A stretch of DNA of 48,754 nt from Microbacteriaceae bacterium PS02067 (lineage in GTDB: Bacteria; Actinomycetota; Actinomycetes; Actinomycetales; Microbacteriaceae), in the NCBI GenBank assembly GCA_029960085.1, contig JASCPG010000017.1:1-48754 (forward strand), in the 5' to 3' direction. A program made the position numbers and the translations under genes. Positions 1-11,600 of this stretch are shown in pieces. Under the pieces are notes generated by a model, which saw only the letters and a list, made by a program, of their open reading frames with translations, made no database searches and was not told where the DNA came from. The stretch's first letter is position 1, and each line of letters opens with the position of its first letter.

Positions 1-918
1 GGGGGGCGCGTCGAGCGGCGGGAACGTGGACCCCGCCCGCGACCGCGGTGGGGCCGCCGGCGCGGCGGGTGCAGGCGTGCTCGGCGTGGCGGCGGGAGCC
101 GCTGCCGGGCGCGCCGCAGGGTCGGTGACACCGGGGACGAAGGAGATGACTCCGGCCGCCGTCGACGCGCCGCGAAGGGGTGCCACGGGCACGGCGGGTG
201 CGAGCACGGGCGCGGGAGCGGGTGTCGGTGCCGCGACGGCGTCTCGTCCGACGAGCTCGGTGTCTCCCGCATAGGTCATGGCACTGGGCGTCGGCACGTA
301 CGGCGGGGGTGCGACGGGAGGCGCCACCGGCGGCCCGGCAGGCGGTGCCGTCGGCGACGCGACCGGGTACGCGGGCGGGGCGGGCGGCGGCGCGACCGGG
401 TACGCAGGTGCACCCGGGGCATCCGTGACCCCCGCCCGCATCGGCACGGGCTGCGCGGCGCCCGCCTGCGGGGCCACGGGGAGCGGGGCGCCTCGGCCGG
501 CGATGTCGGTCACGACGGCACCCGTGGCTTTGTCGTGCCAGCCGCGACGCCACGGCGAGCTGTCGAACAGCGGCGAGAAGTACCCGACGACGATCGCCCC
601 GCCGAGACCCCACACGACGTTGCGCGCGAGCGCCCGGCCGAACCCGAGCGGGGACTCGGTGCCGTCGACGCGCGCGAGGCGCAGGCCGAGCGCGCGCATG
701 CCGAACGAGCCCGCACCGGCCTGCAGGAAGCTGTAGAACGCGAACCACGCGAGCAGCACGAGATAGGCCGCGATCACCGCGATCGGGAGGGGGAAGGCCC
801 CACCCGTCGCGAACGAGATCCCGGCGAAGATCGCGAGCGCGCCCATCATGAGCAGCAGGGCGATCGCCGAATCGATCAGGAGGGCGCCCGCTCGGCGGCC
901 CAGGGTCGCCGGGTTCAT
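1..918 (-). CDS. RDD family membrane protein (3' end cut by window edge)
   Basis: The frame opens at an ATG whose first bases overlap the stop of the upstream transglutaminase-like gene (ATGA) and stays open for 306 codons to the window edge, so the C-terminus is missing. Residues 1 to about 140 form the RDD domain: MNPATLGRRAGALLIDSA with the early Arg and Asp, two hydrophobic helices, then GMRALGLRLARVDG and a conserved W-R-R-G-W-H-D-K segment near the domain end. After that comes a long Pro/Ala/Val tail with repeats of the type PAYPVAPP, which looks disordered. RDD proteins are small polytopic membrane proteins of varied or unknown role. In related actinobacterial clusters such a tail often leads into an FHA domain; that would lie outside the window and is only inferred. 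It is the last visible gene of the surface operon. Confidence 0.88.
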   Translation of the reverse strand, partial: MNPATLGRRAGALLIDSAIALLLMMGALAIFAGISFATGGAFPLPIAVIAAYLVLLAWFAFYSFLQAGAGSFGMRALGLRLARVDGTESPLGFGRALARNVVWGLGGAIVVGYFSPLFDSSPWRRGWHDKATGAVVTDIAGRGAPLPVAPQAGAAQPVPMRAGVTDAPGAPAYPVAPPPAPPAYPVASPTAPPAGPPVAPPVAPPPYVPTPSAMTYAGDTELVGRDAVAAPTPAPAPVLAPAVPVAPLRGASTAAGVISFVPGVTDPAARPAAAPAATPSTPAPAAPAAPPRSRAGSTFPPLDAPP

Positions 919-3254
919 GCCGCTCCCCCCGGGCGTCGCAGCGCCATGCGGGAGCGCAGTGCCGCCAGCCCGGGGCGCAGTGACCGCAGGCTGAGACGCG
1001 CACGAAGGCGCTGCCACAGACTCGTGGAACCTCTCATTCCTCCGACGATATCGTCCACCTCGCGCCAGAACGCATCGACGTCGGCCGCGCTCGGCTCGCC
1101 CGGCCCGTAAACCTCGAGATCGGCGCGCGTCGCGAGTTCGCCGACGCGCGGCTGCGCGAACGTGGCCCCCACGATCGCCGCGCTCTCGGCGCGGGTCGCC
1201 CCCTGCACGACGGGCGCGCGCAGGTCGACCGCCGAATCGACGAGCTCGTCCCATCCGCCGGAGATCCGGTCGGCGCTGCGGGCGGCGCTGCGCCGGCGGG
1301 CGCGCCGCGCGCCCTTGATGACGCCCATGACGATGAACGGCAGGGCGAGCAGCACGACCACGCCCAGGCTGATCCCGCCGTACAGGAGCACGGGCCCGAG
1401 CCAATCGATGCCGTTCGACTGCTCCTCGTCCTGATCGCGGTCCTCCGCGATCGCCGGGGGCAGGTCGGCCGGCTCCTGTGCGGGTGGCGGCGGCTGCAGC
1501 ACCTGCGGCTTCGGGTTGGCGTGCGGCTTCGTCGTCTGGTCGTTCGGTTCGTTGTCCTCGTCGGGGGTCGGATCGAACGGCACCCACCCGACGCCCTGGA
1601 AGGCGATCTCGACCCACGCGTGCAGGTTGTCGCCGGTCGCGGTGAACATGGTCTCGGCCGGGTCGTCGGCCTTGGGGTGCCAGCCCATCACGACGCGCGC
1701 GGGCATGCCCAGCTGCCTGGCCATGAGCGCCATCGTCACGGCGTACTGCTCGTCGTCGCCGATCATCTGATCGCCTGTCACGAGCGACGTGATGCGGTTC
1801 GTCCCGTGACCCGAGAGCGAGACGACGTCGTCGGCGAGGCCGTGACTGAAGAAGCCGTCGGTGTGCAGCCAGCTCTCCAGTGCCCGCGCGCGGGCGATCG
1901 GCGTCTCGGCATCCACCGTCGCCTGGGATGCCAGATCGGCGAGCTTCTCGGGGATGCCCTCCTGCTTCGGCATCTTGAGGGATGCGAACGGAACGTCGGC
2001 GAGCGCCGCATCGCTCGGGATCACCGGGATGACCGTCTGGAGCGTGTAGCCGTCGCCGGCGGCGAGACCGGCGGGCGCGACGGCGGTGCCGGTCGCGTCG
2101 TTGAAGTGTGCCGATCGGGCGAGGTCTGCCGCACGGGACCCGGTGAAGGAGAACTCCCTCGGTGCGCCGATGTCGGGGAGCCACACCCCGCCGAGCTCTC
2201 GGATGTCGATCCTCACCGTCGCGGGGGTGCCCGTCGCGTCGGGCGACATGTTGGAGCGCACGGGGGTGAACGCGCTGGATGACCCGGCCCCGTCGTCGGC
2301 GACGTTGTAGACGATGCCGTTGTAGGCATCCATCGTCGCGAGGCGCACGCGGGCGCCCTCGGGGAGCCCCGTCACGGTGAACAGCGTCTTGTCGGCGTCG
2401 TCGCGCACGTACCCGCGGAAGCTCTGCAACGGGCTCGGATACTGCGAGATGTCGAAGGGCGGCACGACGAAGTCGCGCAGGATGTACCGGTGGGTCGGCG
2501 GCTGCGCGAACGCCGCAGCGCCGACACCCGCGACCGCGGCAATGGCGAGCACGCCACCCGCCGCGACGAGTCGGCGCACTCGGGATGAGCGCACGGACGC
2601 GGCATCCGACGTTCCCGCCGACTCCACGCGCACGGCCGCGCGGTCGCCGTCCCACGAGGCGCGCAGTGACAGCCAGGCGACGGCGACGCCGGCGAAGGCG
2701 AGCCCCTCGATGAGCGGCGCAGCCGGCTGGGCGACTCCCAGCAGGATGCTCGCGACCAGCACGATGAGCGCGGGGACGAGCGCCCACGCGGGGCGCCGGG
2801 CGCGGAGCGCGAGCGAGCCCGTGAGCACCCCGCCCGCGAGGGTCAGGATCAGCGGGACGACGAGGTGTCCGTCGGAGGCCGCGACCGGCGGCACCGTCGT
2901 GAGCAGCTGTTTCCAGGACGTGATCGTGCCGAGGGCGAGCTCCCGCAGCGTCTCGAGCGTCGGGATGAACCCCGCGATCGTCGTGTGGGGCAGCGCGAGC
3001 GCACCGCCGAAGAGGAGGTACGCGCCGAGCGTGGCGCCCGTGAGAGTGAGGATGCCCCAGCGCAGTCGCGCGCCCAGATAGGCGATCGCAAGCCCCAGTG
3101 CCGTGCCGCCGACGCCGGCGAGGACGTACTGCGGCCCGTCGAACGTCGTCGCGAACCCGATCACCGTGACGGTGAGGAGAAGGAACGCCGCGATGAGGTC
3201 GAGCGCGACGATGCGCAGCGGTCGGGATGCCGTGCCACCGGATGCCGCGCTCAC
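915..3254 (-). CDS. TgpA-type transglutaminase-like membrane protein, probable pseudoenzyme
   Basis: The 779-residue protein starts at a GTG that overlaps the stop of the DUF58 gene (GTGA). The N-terminal ~220 residues hold several membrane helices (for example ALDLIAAFLLLTVTVIGFA), then comes a large extracytoplasmic region with a transglutaminase-like fold, then one more helix (GPVLLYGGISLGVVVLLALP) and a basic cytoplasmic tail. The transglutaminase core is visible as MIGDDEQYAVTMALMARQLG, then LHAWVEI and WVPFDPTPDED. The usual nucleophile motif is G-x-C-E-x-Y-A; here Asp stands in the Cys position, while the His (LHAW) and Asp (PFDPTP) are kept, so protease or transglutaminase activity is doubtful. 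The MoxR-DUF58-TgpA gene order is common in bacteria. The family call is firm, the loss of activity is inference. Confidence 0.9.
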   Translation of the reverse strand: MSAASGGTASRPLRIVALDLIAAFLLLTVTVIGFATTFDGPQYVLAGVGGTALGLAIAYLGARLRWGILTLTGATLGAYLLFGGALALPHTTIAGFIPTLETLRELALGTITSWKQLLTTVPPVAASDGHLVVPLILTLAGGVLTGSLALRARRPAWALVPALIVLVASILLGVAQPAAPLIEGLAFAGVAVAWLSLRASWDGDRAAVRVESAGTSDAASVRSSRVRRLVAAGGVLAIAAVAGVGAAAFAQPPTHRYILRDFVVPPFDISQYPSPLQSFRGYVRDDADKTLFTVTGLPEGARVRLATMDAYNGIVYNVADDGAGSSSAFTPVRSNMSPDATGTPATVRIDIRELGGVWLPDIGAPREFSFTGSRAADLARSAHFNDATGTAVAPAGLAAGDGYTLQTVIPVIPSDAALADVPFASLKMPKQEGIPEKLADLASQATVDAETPIARARALESWLHTDGFFSHGLADDVVSLSGHGTNRITSLVTGDQMIGDDEQYAVTMALMARQLGMPARVVMGWHPKADDPAETMFTATGDNLHAWVEIAFQGVGWVPFDPTPDEDNEPNDQTTKPHANPKPQVLQPPPPAQEPADLPPAIAEDRDQDEEQSNGIDWLGPVLLYGGISLGVVVLLALPFIVMGVIKGARRARRRSAARSADRISGGWDELVDSAVDLRAPVVQGATRAESAAIVGATFAQPRVGELATRADLEVYGPGEPSAADVDAFWREVDDIVGGMRGSTSLWQRLRARLSLRSLRPGLAALRSRMALRRPGGAA

Positions 3255-4624
3255 GCGAGGACCTTCCGGATCGCGCGGGGAAGCTGGTCGAGTTCGCCGA
3301 CGGTGACGACGTCGGCCTCCGCGATCCGGCGGAGCGCGGGAGCGTCGACGCGGGAGTCCGCCACGACGACGAGCGTCCGCACCCCGAACGGCAGGCGCGA
3401 GCATGCGAGGCGCAGCTCGGAGGCATCCGCTTTCGATCCCGTCACCAGGACGATGACGGCCGCCTCGGGCGATGCGGCGGCGATCCCGCCGGCGAGCGAG
3501 ACGACGCCGCCCTGACGGCGCCGGGAGTGACCGAGCTGCGACAGTTCGTCGAGGAAGCGGCGGGGCGTCAGCGAGCGCACGGGGCCCGCCTGCGTGCGCG
3601 CATCGAGGACGCGAGAGTCGCGGAGGGCACGCAGTCCCACGGACCCTGCGGCCGAGATGGCGAGTTCGAACTCGTCGGCGTCGCGGTACTCGTCCGGATG
3701 CGTCGAGAGGCCGACGACGAAGTGCGAGCGGCGCGTCTCCTCGTACTGGCGCACCATCACCGAGCCGGCGCGGGCGGTCGACTTCCAGTGCACGTGGCGC
3801 AGGTCGTCGCCGGGCTGGTACTCGCGCAGGGCATGGAACGACACATCGTCGCGGGCGAGCTGCTGCACGGGCAGCCCCTCGAGGTCGCGGAGGTGGCCGA
3901 GGGAGAGCCCGTCGAGGGACGTCGTGCGCGGGTGGACGAACAGGTCGACGGCCTGACGACGGTCGTGCGTGCGCTCGAACAGGCCGATCGGGTCGCCGCG
4001 TCGGACGCTCACCGGACCCACCTCGAGCACGCCGCGCACGGTCGTCGGGATCGCGAACACCTCCTCGTGCTGCGCCCCGGGAACGAGGCGCGGCACCTGG
4101 AACACCCCGCGGCCCTGGCCGACCGGCAGCACGACTTCGGAGGGGAGGATCGTGCGCGACGTGCGGTTGACGAGGTTCAGCCCGCCGACGGCACGCTCCC
4201 CCACGACGACGCGCGTCCGGGTGAGGTCCAACTCGATGTCGTACGTCGTGCGACCGAAGAGGAACACGAGGCTCACGGCCAGGACGACCGTCGCGACGAC
4301 GGCCGCGACGAGCAGCTCCTTCCACCCGAAGGCGAGGCTCAGCCACCACAGCACGACCGCGCCCGCGAGCACCACCCACCCGAGCGGGTGGACCACCTCG
4401 GCGATCTGGCGCACGACACGACGCGTCGCATGCCACAGCACCTCCGCACGCTCCCGCCACCGCTCCGCACGCGTCGCCTCACGGGGGGAGACGAGCCCCG
4501 TCTCGGTCCCGATCTGCGGGTCGCCCGTGTCGGGCGCGGCGGGCGGGGGCTCGGTCACCCCGGATGCACGCGCACCCCGTCGCGCGGCGCGCGACGGGGG
4601 CAGGGTCTCCGGGGCCGAGGTCAT
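3251..4624 (-). CDS. DUF58 domain-containing protein
   Basis: The 457-residue protein starts at an ATG that overlaps the stop of the MoxR gene (ATGA). An upstream in-frame extension of 39 codons is possible but would lie inside moxR. Residues 1-75 are charged and Pro-rich. Two membrane helices follow (HPLGWVVLAGAVVLWWL and LLVAAVVATVVLAVSLVFLF), then a soluble part. The diagnostic DUF58 motif, REYQPGDDLRHVHWKSTAR, is at about residues 265-283, followed by a von Willebrand A-like fold (AVIVLVTGS). DUF58 proteins are usually encoded next to MoxR ATPases and are thought to be partners in chaperone-like assembly. The substrate here may be the giant surface protein of the same operon, which is inference from gene order. 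Confidence 0.92.
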   Translation of the reverse strand: MTSAPETLPPSRAARRGARASGVTEPPPAAPDTGDPQIGTETGLVSPREATRAERWRERAEVLWHATRRVVRQIAEVVHPLGWVVLAGAVVLWWLSLAFGWKELLVAAVVATVVLAVSLVFLFGRTTYDIELDLTRTRVVVGERAVGGLNLVNRTSRTILPSEVVLPVGQGRGVFQVPRLVPGAQHEEVFAIPTTVRGVLEVGPVSVRRGDPIGLFERTHDRRQAVDLFVHPRTTSLDGLSLGHLRDLEGLPVQQLARDDVSFHALREYQPGDDLRHVHWKSTARAGSVMVRQYEETRRSHFVVGLSTHPDEYRDADEFELAISAAGSVGLRALRDSRVLDARTQAGPVRSLTPRRFLDELSQLGHSRRRQGGVVSLAGGIAAASPEAAVIVLVTGSKADASELRLACSRLPFGVRTLVVVADSRVDAPALRRIAEADVVTVGELDQLPRAIRKVLA

Positions 4625-5595
4625 CAGCTCGCGGCCCGCGCCAGGGGCGCTTCCACGCTCGCGAGCGCGCGCTGGACGACCGACTCGGCGCTCACGCCCG
4701 AGAACTCGGCCTCGGGGTCGAGCACGAGGCGGTGCGCCCACACCGGCACGGCGAGGGTCTTGATGTCGTCGGGGATGACGAAGTGGCGGCCCTGCGAGGC
4801 GGCGTACACCTTCGCGACGCGGATCATCGAGATCGCACCGCGCACCGAGACGCCGAGGCGTGTGGCATCCGAGTCACGCGTCGCCTCGACGAGCTGCGCC
4901 GCGTAGCGCGCGACGGCGGGGTCGATGTGCACGGATGCCGCGAGATCGGCCATGTCGGCGACGGCGCCCGTCGTGATGACCGCCTCGAGGCTCGCCGAGG
5001 GGTTGCGGTCGACCGCGCCGACGAGGATCCGCTCCGTGACGGCGAGCGTCGGGTAGCCGATCGAGATCTTCAGCATGAACCGGTCGAGCTGCGCCTCGGG
5101 CAGCTTGTAGGTGCCCGACTGCTCGATGGGGTTCTGCGTCGCGATGACGAGGAACGGACGGCCCACCTCGTGCGCGACGCCGTCGACCGTCACGCGCGAC
5201 TCCTCCATGACTTCGAGAAGAGCCGACTGCGTCTTCGGCGACGCGCGGTTGATCTCGTCGGCGAGGACGATCGAGGCGAAGACCGGGCCGCGGTGGAACT
5301 CGAACCGGTGGTTCTGCTGGTCGTAGATCGTGACGCCGGTGACGTCCGAGGGCAGCAGGTCCGGCGTGAACTGGATGCGCGTCGACGTGCCCTGCACGGA
5401 GGCCGCGAGCGCCTTCGCGAGGCTCGTCTTGCCGGTACCGGGGGCATCCTCGAGGAGCACGTGCCCCTCGGCGAGCATCGCCGACAGCACGAGACCGACG
5501 ACCTCGCGCTTGCCGAGCAGCGCCTGATCGACGTTGTCGACGAGGCGCGTGAAAGTGTCGCGGAACCACGCCGCCTGCTCCGGGGTCATGCTCAT
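4624..5595 (-). CDS. MoxR family AAA+ ATPase
   Basis: The 323-residue cytoplasmic ATPase is assigned to the ATG giving MSMTPEQAAW, which has a purine-rich stretch (AGGAACGAGAAG) just upstream; 71 further codons are open but look non-coding. Walker A is EDAPGTGKTSLAKAL near residue 50, Walker B is LADEINRASPKTQSALLEVMEE near residue 110, and sensor 1 is in FLVIATQNPIEQSGTY. The C-terminal lid contains VSVRGAISMIRVAKVYA. Length and motifs are typical of the MoxR class, which acts as a chaperone-like ATPase for partner proteins, often those with vWA-like domains. Overlap with the DUF58 gene and a 43-bp gap to the giant surface-protein gene indicate a single transcript. Confidence 0.95.
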   Translation of the reverse strand: MSMTPEQAAWFRDTFTRLVDNVDQALLGKREVVGLVLSAMLAEGHVLLEDAPGTGKTSLAKALAASVQGTSTRIQFTPDLLPSDVTGVTIYDQQNHRFEFHRGPVFASIVLADEINRASPKTQSALLEVMEESRVTVDGVAHEVGRPFLVIATQNPIEQSGTYKLPEAQLDRFMLKISIGYPTLAVTERILVGAVDRNPSASLEAVITTGAVADMADLAASVHIDPAVARYAAQLVEATRDSDATRLGVSVRGAISMIRVAKVYAASQGRHFVIPDDIKTLAVPVWAHRLVLDPEAEFSGVSAESVVQRALASVEAPLARAAS

Positions 5596-5638
5596 GTCTT
5601 CTCGTTCCTGTTCTTTCTCACGTCGTGGTCGTGGGTCG

Positions 5639-8600
5639 CTACCCGCGTGGCCACCAGGTCTTCTCGGTGTCGACGCCGCCGCCCCACCCGAGGATGTCGA
5701 CCCAGACGTCGTACCCGTCGGCACCGAGGTAGCACTGCAGCTGCGCCGATCCGTTGCCGGAGAAGTCGATCGTCGGCCGATAGCCGTTGAAGCCGTCGCC
5801 CGCGCCACCGCCGCCTAGAGCGCCGTTGTAGCAATCGACCTGGCGAGGACCGGCGTCCATGTTCTGCCAGTTGACGACGAAGTAGTAGCAGCCGTTGTTG
5901 CAGCCCTTCGGCGCGAAGGCGCCGCGGGTGACCCAGACGCGGGGCGGGGGCTTCGGGTCGGTGGTCGCCGATGCGGAGTCGGTCGTGGTCTGTCCCGCCG
6001 CGCTCGTGCGCACCTCGATGCGGCCGGTCGCGCTGTAGCCGTAGCCCTTCGAATACGACCCGCTCGCGGCACCGCTGATGAGGCTGCCGTCGACGTAGAC
6101 CTGGGTGGTGATGTCCCGGCCGTTGCGGCTCGGCGAGGTCCACGAGTAGTTGATCACGCGGTCACCGCCCCGCGCCGACGCGCTGGGGTTTCCGATCGGA
6201 CCATACGGCGCGACGCGGTTCGAGGTGTTGGATGCCGTGCTCGCGAACTGCGACCCGTCGACGGTCGACACGGCGCGCACGCGCACCGTGTAGGTGCCGT
6301 TGTTCGCCACCTGAGCGCCGCCGATCGTGCCCGCACCGCCCGTGCCGCCCGAGACCCAGTCGCTCTTCCAGGCGCCGCCTTCGACCGAGTACTGGTACTG
6401 GATCTCAGAGGACGCGGCGCCGTTGGCCGCACCGGCGATCCACGTGACGCCGACCTGGTTGTTCCCCTCGCTCGCTGCGACACCCGTGGGGGCGCCCGGC
6501 GCGGTCACGCCGCGACGGGGCGCCGAGGTGGGGCTGTACTCGCCCCAGCCGGCCTTGTTCTGGGCGCGCACGTCGAAGGTGTAGTTCGTCGTCGAGGTGT
6601 CCACGACGACGGCCTGGCTCGTCTGCCCGGCAGGCACCGGCACGGTCTTCACGACCGTCGAGCCCTGCTTGACGCGCAGCTGGTAACCCGAGATCGCGTC
6701 GCCGTTGTTCGCGGGCTGGTTCCAGTTGACCTGGATCTGCGCCTGCGAGCCGACCGGGTCGAGCAGCGTCGTCGTCGGTGAGTTCGGAGCGGCCGGGGGC
6801 GCGGCGGGCACCATCGTGGCCGACCACGGGCTGAAGTCGCTCGGCTCGGGCGCGCGGTTGTGGGCGCGCACGCGCACCTGGTAGGCGACCCCGTTCTCCA
6901 GGCCCTCCCACACGATGTTCGTACCCGCGACTCCGGTCTTCTGCACGATGCCCGACGGCGGGGCCGGCGAGATCTCCAGCGTGTACGTCTCGACGGGCGA
7001 GCCCTCGGTGCGCGGCGTCGTCCACGCGACCTTGAGGCTCCGGTCGCCGAACGCGAGCGTCGGCGGGGCCGGTGTGTCCGGGCGCACGTCGGGGCGCGCG
7101 GTCTCGGATGCGGGCGACGGGTCGGACGTGCCGACCGCGTTCGTCGCGGTGACGACGAAGTTGTACTCGACGTTGTTGGTGAGCCCGTCGAGCGTGCAGG
7201 TCGTCGACGCGCACTGCTTGGAGTAGCCGCCCGCGGTCGAGGTGACGGTGTAGCCCGTGATGGGCGAGCCGTTGTCGATCGGCGGGGTCCACGCGAGCAC
7301 AACGGTGCGGCTCTGCACACTCGAGACGACGGGCTTGCCGGGGGCATCCGGGCGGCCCTGGACCGTGATCCGGATGCGGCCCTCGACGGCACGGTCAGGG
7401 TCTTCCGTGGCATCCATGATGCGGTAGCGCACCACGATCATGCCGACGTACTCCTTCGCGCTCGTCACCTCGACGTTGTCGCCGACGACGGCGACCTGCG
7501 TCGCCTGACCGCTCTCGAGCACCGCGCTCTGAACCGTGAGCGGCTTGCCGGGGAACGGGTTCACGTCGTTCGCGAGCACGGAGACCCGCTCGGTCGAGCC
7601 CTGGTCGGAGCGGTCGATGACATCGTCGTTGGCGCTCGCGAGCTGACGGGTGGATGCCGCGACCGTCACCGCGATCGTCGCCTTCGCGGGCTCGGTCTGA
7701 CCGTCATCCGCCGTCACCGTGAGGAGCACGCGCGTGCCCTTCTGCGTGTTGGCGTCGGCGGAGGCCGTGAGCGTCGCGCCCGAGATCGACGCCTTCACTC
7801 CCGCGGGAGCCGCGCCCTCGAGGCGGAAGGTGAGCTTCCCCTGGTCAGCCGGATCGGGGTCGGACGCGAGGGATGCCAGATCGAGCGTCGACGCGTCCTC
7901 GCCGGGGGCGACGTTCATCTCCGCGCCGACCATCGTCGGCGGCTGGTTGTCGGGTGGGAGCACGGTGATCGGGATCGTCAGCGTGGCCTTGCGTCCCGTC
8001 GCATCGTCGGGGCCGTCGCCGTCCGTGACCTCGAACGTCAGGGCGTCGTTTCCGAAGTAGCCCGCACCCGATGTGTAGACGAGCGTCTTCTGGTCGAGGA
8101 CGAGCGAGGCGCCGTCGGCGTGCGCGGCGCTGACCTTCGCGGCCTCGGTGATGACGACGGACTTGCCGCCCGCCGCGCGCACGTAGTCCTTGAGCGGCAG
8201 TTGGATGGTCTCGCCGCTCTTGACCTCGACGGGCTTCGTGGAGATGAGGCTCGGCGGCAGTTCAGCGAGCGCCGGCACCCGGATGAACGCCGACGCGGTC
8301 TGCGCGTCGGCATCCGTGACGGTGTAGGTGATGAGCTGCGGGGTGTCGGTGAGCGTGAGCTTCACGGTGCCCTTGCGCGTGACGGTCGCACCCTCGCCAC
8401 CCGTGCCGAGCGCGACCGCGAGCGCCCCCTTCGTGCCGTCCGGATCGTCGTCGTTCTCGCGCACGTCGATCTCGGCGGTGCCGTCGTCCTTCACGTCCTC
8501 GGCACGCACGCGGTCATCGCGCGCGATCGGGGGCGCGAGCGGCACGTTCTCGTCGACCGTGATCTGCACGCTCGTCGAGGCGCGCAGGCCCCGGGCATCC

Positions 8601-11600
8601 GTGATCGCGTACTCGACCGACGTGTTGAGTTCGCGGTCCGGTGCCGTCACGAGCAGGTACCTGCCACTCACCTTGGCCTTCAGCCCCGGCACGTCGGTCG
8701 GGACGGTCACGGCGTTCTCGCGGGCGAACCCGAACTCGTCGCCGTCGGGGTCGGAGTCGTTCGCGAGCGCCGCGATCGCCACCTCGCGTCCCGGCCGGAT
8801 GACGACGGAGTCGCGCACCGCGTAGGGGGCCTGATTCGTGGATGCCGCGGGGGCGATGCCGATCTGGATCGGCGCCGTGCCCTCCTTGCCGAGCCGATCG
8901 CGCACGCGGTAGGTGAACGCGTCGACCCCCACCGCGTCGTCGAACGCCTGATAGGTGAAGAAGTTGGCGCCCGTCTCGACGATGCGACCCTTCTTCGGGG
9001 CATCCGCGATGCCGACGAGTTCGACGGAGTCACCGTCCTCGTCGAGCCCGTCGAGGGGGACGGGGATCTTGACCTTCGAACCGCTGAGCGTCCGGGCGGT
9101 GAGGTCGCGCGGGCGCGGGGCGGAGTTCGCCTCGTCGTTGCGCGGCAGGATCTGGATCGTGATGTAGCCCGCGTCGCGCTGACCGGTCGAGTCGACCGCC
9201 TCGTACGTCGCGTAGACGGTCTTCGGCTCATCGCCGGCGCGGAAGCGGACCGTGTCCTCCGCGACGAAGGCCTCGCCGTCGGCGGGGTCGACGAGCGGCG
9301 GGATCAGGTTCGGGGCGACGTGGATCGTGTCCCCGTTCGGGTGGTAGTCGTTCGCGAGCACCGGGATCGTGACGGTGTCGCCGACACGGACGACGACGCG
9401 GTCGTCGTTGGCCACGGGAGGGCGCAGGCGAGACGGCGCGGGCACCGGGATCACGACGATCTCGCCGGTGGCGGACTGCGCCCCGTTCGACACCGTGTAG
9501 CCGACACGCACCTGCTTGTCGATCGAGGCGAGGTCGCTGATGCGGACGGTCTCGTGCCCGAGGACGGCCGCCGCGACACCCGACCCGGGGTCGACCGAGA
9601 CGGACTGCACCACGAGGATGCCGCCGTTCGGATCGGTGTCGTTCGAGAGCACGTTGACGAGGACGTCACCGCCGCTCGGCAGGAGGGCGACATCGCGCAC
9701 GGCCACGGGCGGCAGGTCCTCGTTCGAGGCCGGCAGCACGTCGATGCGGACGAGGCCCGGCACCGAGTTGGGTCCTGCCGAAGCGAGGTACTGCACGTAA
9801 TAGGTGTCGGCGGCGTCGGCCGTGAAGGTGAATGTCTTGTTGGAATAGTCGGGCACGACCGTCGCGCGCGGATGATCGTCGACGCGGGTGAGTCGCAGCT
9901 GCTCGCTGCCGGAGCTCGTGTCGTTCGTGAGCGGAGCGACCGTCACCGAGCGCCCGACGCGCGTGACGACGTGGTCGGCGTTCGTGATCGGGACGGTGGT
10001 GCCGAGCGGACGGATGTCGTAGCGCGCGATGCCGACACCGCGATCCACGCCGTCCGAGACGGAGACCGGCACGTCCTTGCGGCCCTGCGCGCCGCCGATC
10101 GCGCGGTAGGTGATCTGCCCGTCCGAGGTGAAGTCCGCCTCGTCGCCGCCGTCGGGGGCGACGTCGAGGAGGAAGATGTCGTCGCCGTCGGGGTCGATCC
10201 AGTCGGGGAGCACGTTGTACGAGGCGGTGCCGCCGGACTCGACCGTGATGGGCGTCACGCGCTTCTGGACGGGGGGTCCGTTGACGTCCATCGGGTGGAC
10301 CGTCAGCGTCACCTTCGCGGTCGCCGTCCCGCCGCGGCCGTCGTCGGCGGTGTACTCGAACGTCGCGCTGCCCGTGGCATCCGCATCGGTCGTGATCTGC
10401 AGGGCGCCGCCGTTGCGGATCGGCTCGACGGCGCCGAACGACGGCATCTTCGACACCGACGCGACGAGGACGTCGCCGTCGGCATCCGTGTCGTTGTCGA
10501 GCACGGGGAGGACCGTCGTACGTCCCGGGCGGATGCCGTACTCGTCGTCCTGAGCGATCGGGGGCGTGTTCTGATCGGTGCGCTCGGGGAGGGTCGTCTG
10601 CACCGTCTCTTCGGTCGTCTCCTCCTCCTCTTCGCCTTCGCCCTCGGGCGGCGTGATGTCCTGCCAGTTGTCGACGCGCTGCATCGACTCGGATGCCATC
10701 CATGCGGCGCCGCCGAAGACGTCGTTGAGCACCACGACATCGCGGTTCACGCGGAAGCGCAGGTCGCTCGTCGGTTCGATCCCCGCGATGTCCTGCACGA
10801 CGTCGTCGGCCGTGCCGGGGCAGTCCCGGACGAAACGGCCCGACCCCGACCATGCGCCGTACGCGCAGCCCGCGACGAACACGGGCTGGGCGGCCTTCCC
10901 CTCAGCTCCCCCGGCCGGAGTCGACACCGGCGCACCGCCTCCGACCGGCACCCTCACGAGGGCGGTCGGGGTCGCGAGCGTCACGGCGTCGGATGCCCCG
11001 GACGGCTGCTGCAGCGTGGCATCCGCAGGCACCTCGGTCGTGGACCCGTCGCCGCCGTAGAGCGTGCGGGTGTCCGCATCGAGGACGTACGCGGTCGTGC
11101 CGACCACCGTGATCGACAGGTCGTGGTCCTTCGCGATGCCGTCGAGCGTGCGGGAGGACTTCTCCACGGTCGTGCCGTCGCCACCGGGGCCGTACGAACG
11201 CAGCAGACCGGTTTCGGCGGAGACCGCGTACACGGTGCCGTCGACCCCCACGGCGATGCGCGCCTTCTCGCCCTCGTCCGCGACGGGCTCGGAGCCCTCG
11301 GCGCCGATGCCGCTGACCGCGGTGAACGGGGCGATCCAGAGGGAACCGGCGGGCTCGATCACGGCGACCGTGTCGGCCCCGAGCGCGGCCGATGAGCCGG
11401 GGGCGAGATCGGCGGAATCGGACAGGATGACGCGAGCCGGATCGATCGTCGAGATGGTGGATCCGACGGGATCGGCGACCAGGATGCGCGACCCGCTCTG
11501 CAGGATGTCGTATTCGGAGGACGTCGTGCGCAGCCCGCCGTCGAGGACACGCGAGGAGTGGTTGAAGTGTCCGACGAGCAGGCTCGACTGCTTCGTCACC

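Noticed and set aside
6860..11395. A very long open frame (about 1500 codons) on the plus strand
   Set aside because: It is antisense to the giant Ig-like/FN3 gene, its translation is Arg/Gly/Val-rich with no recognisable domain, and such frames arise in high-GC genes.
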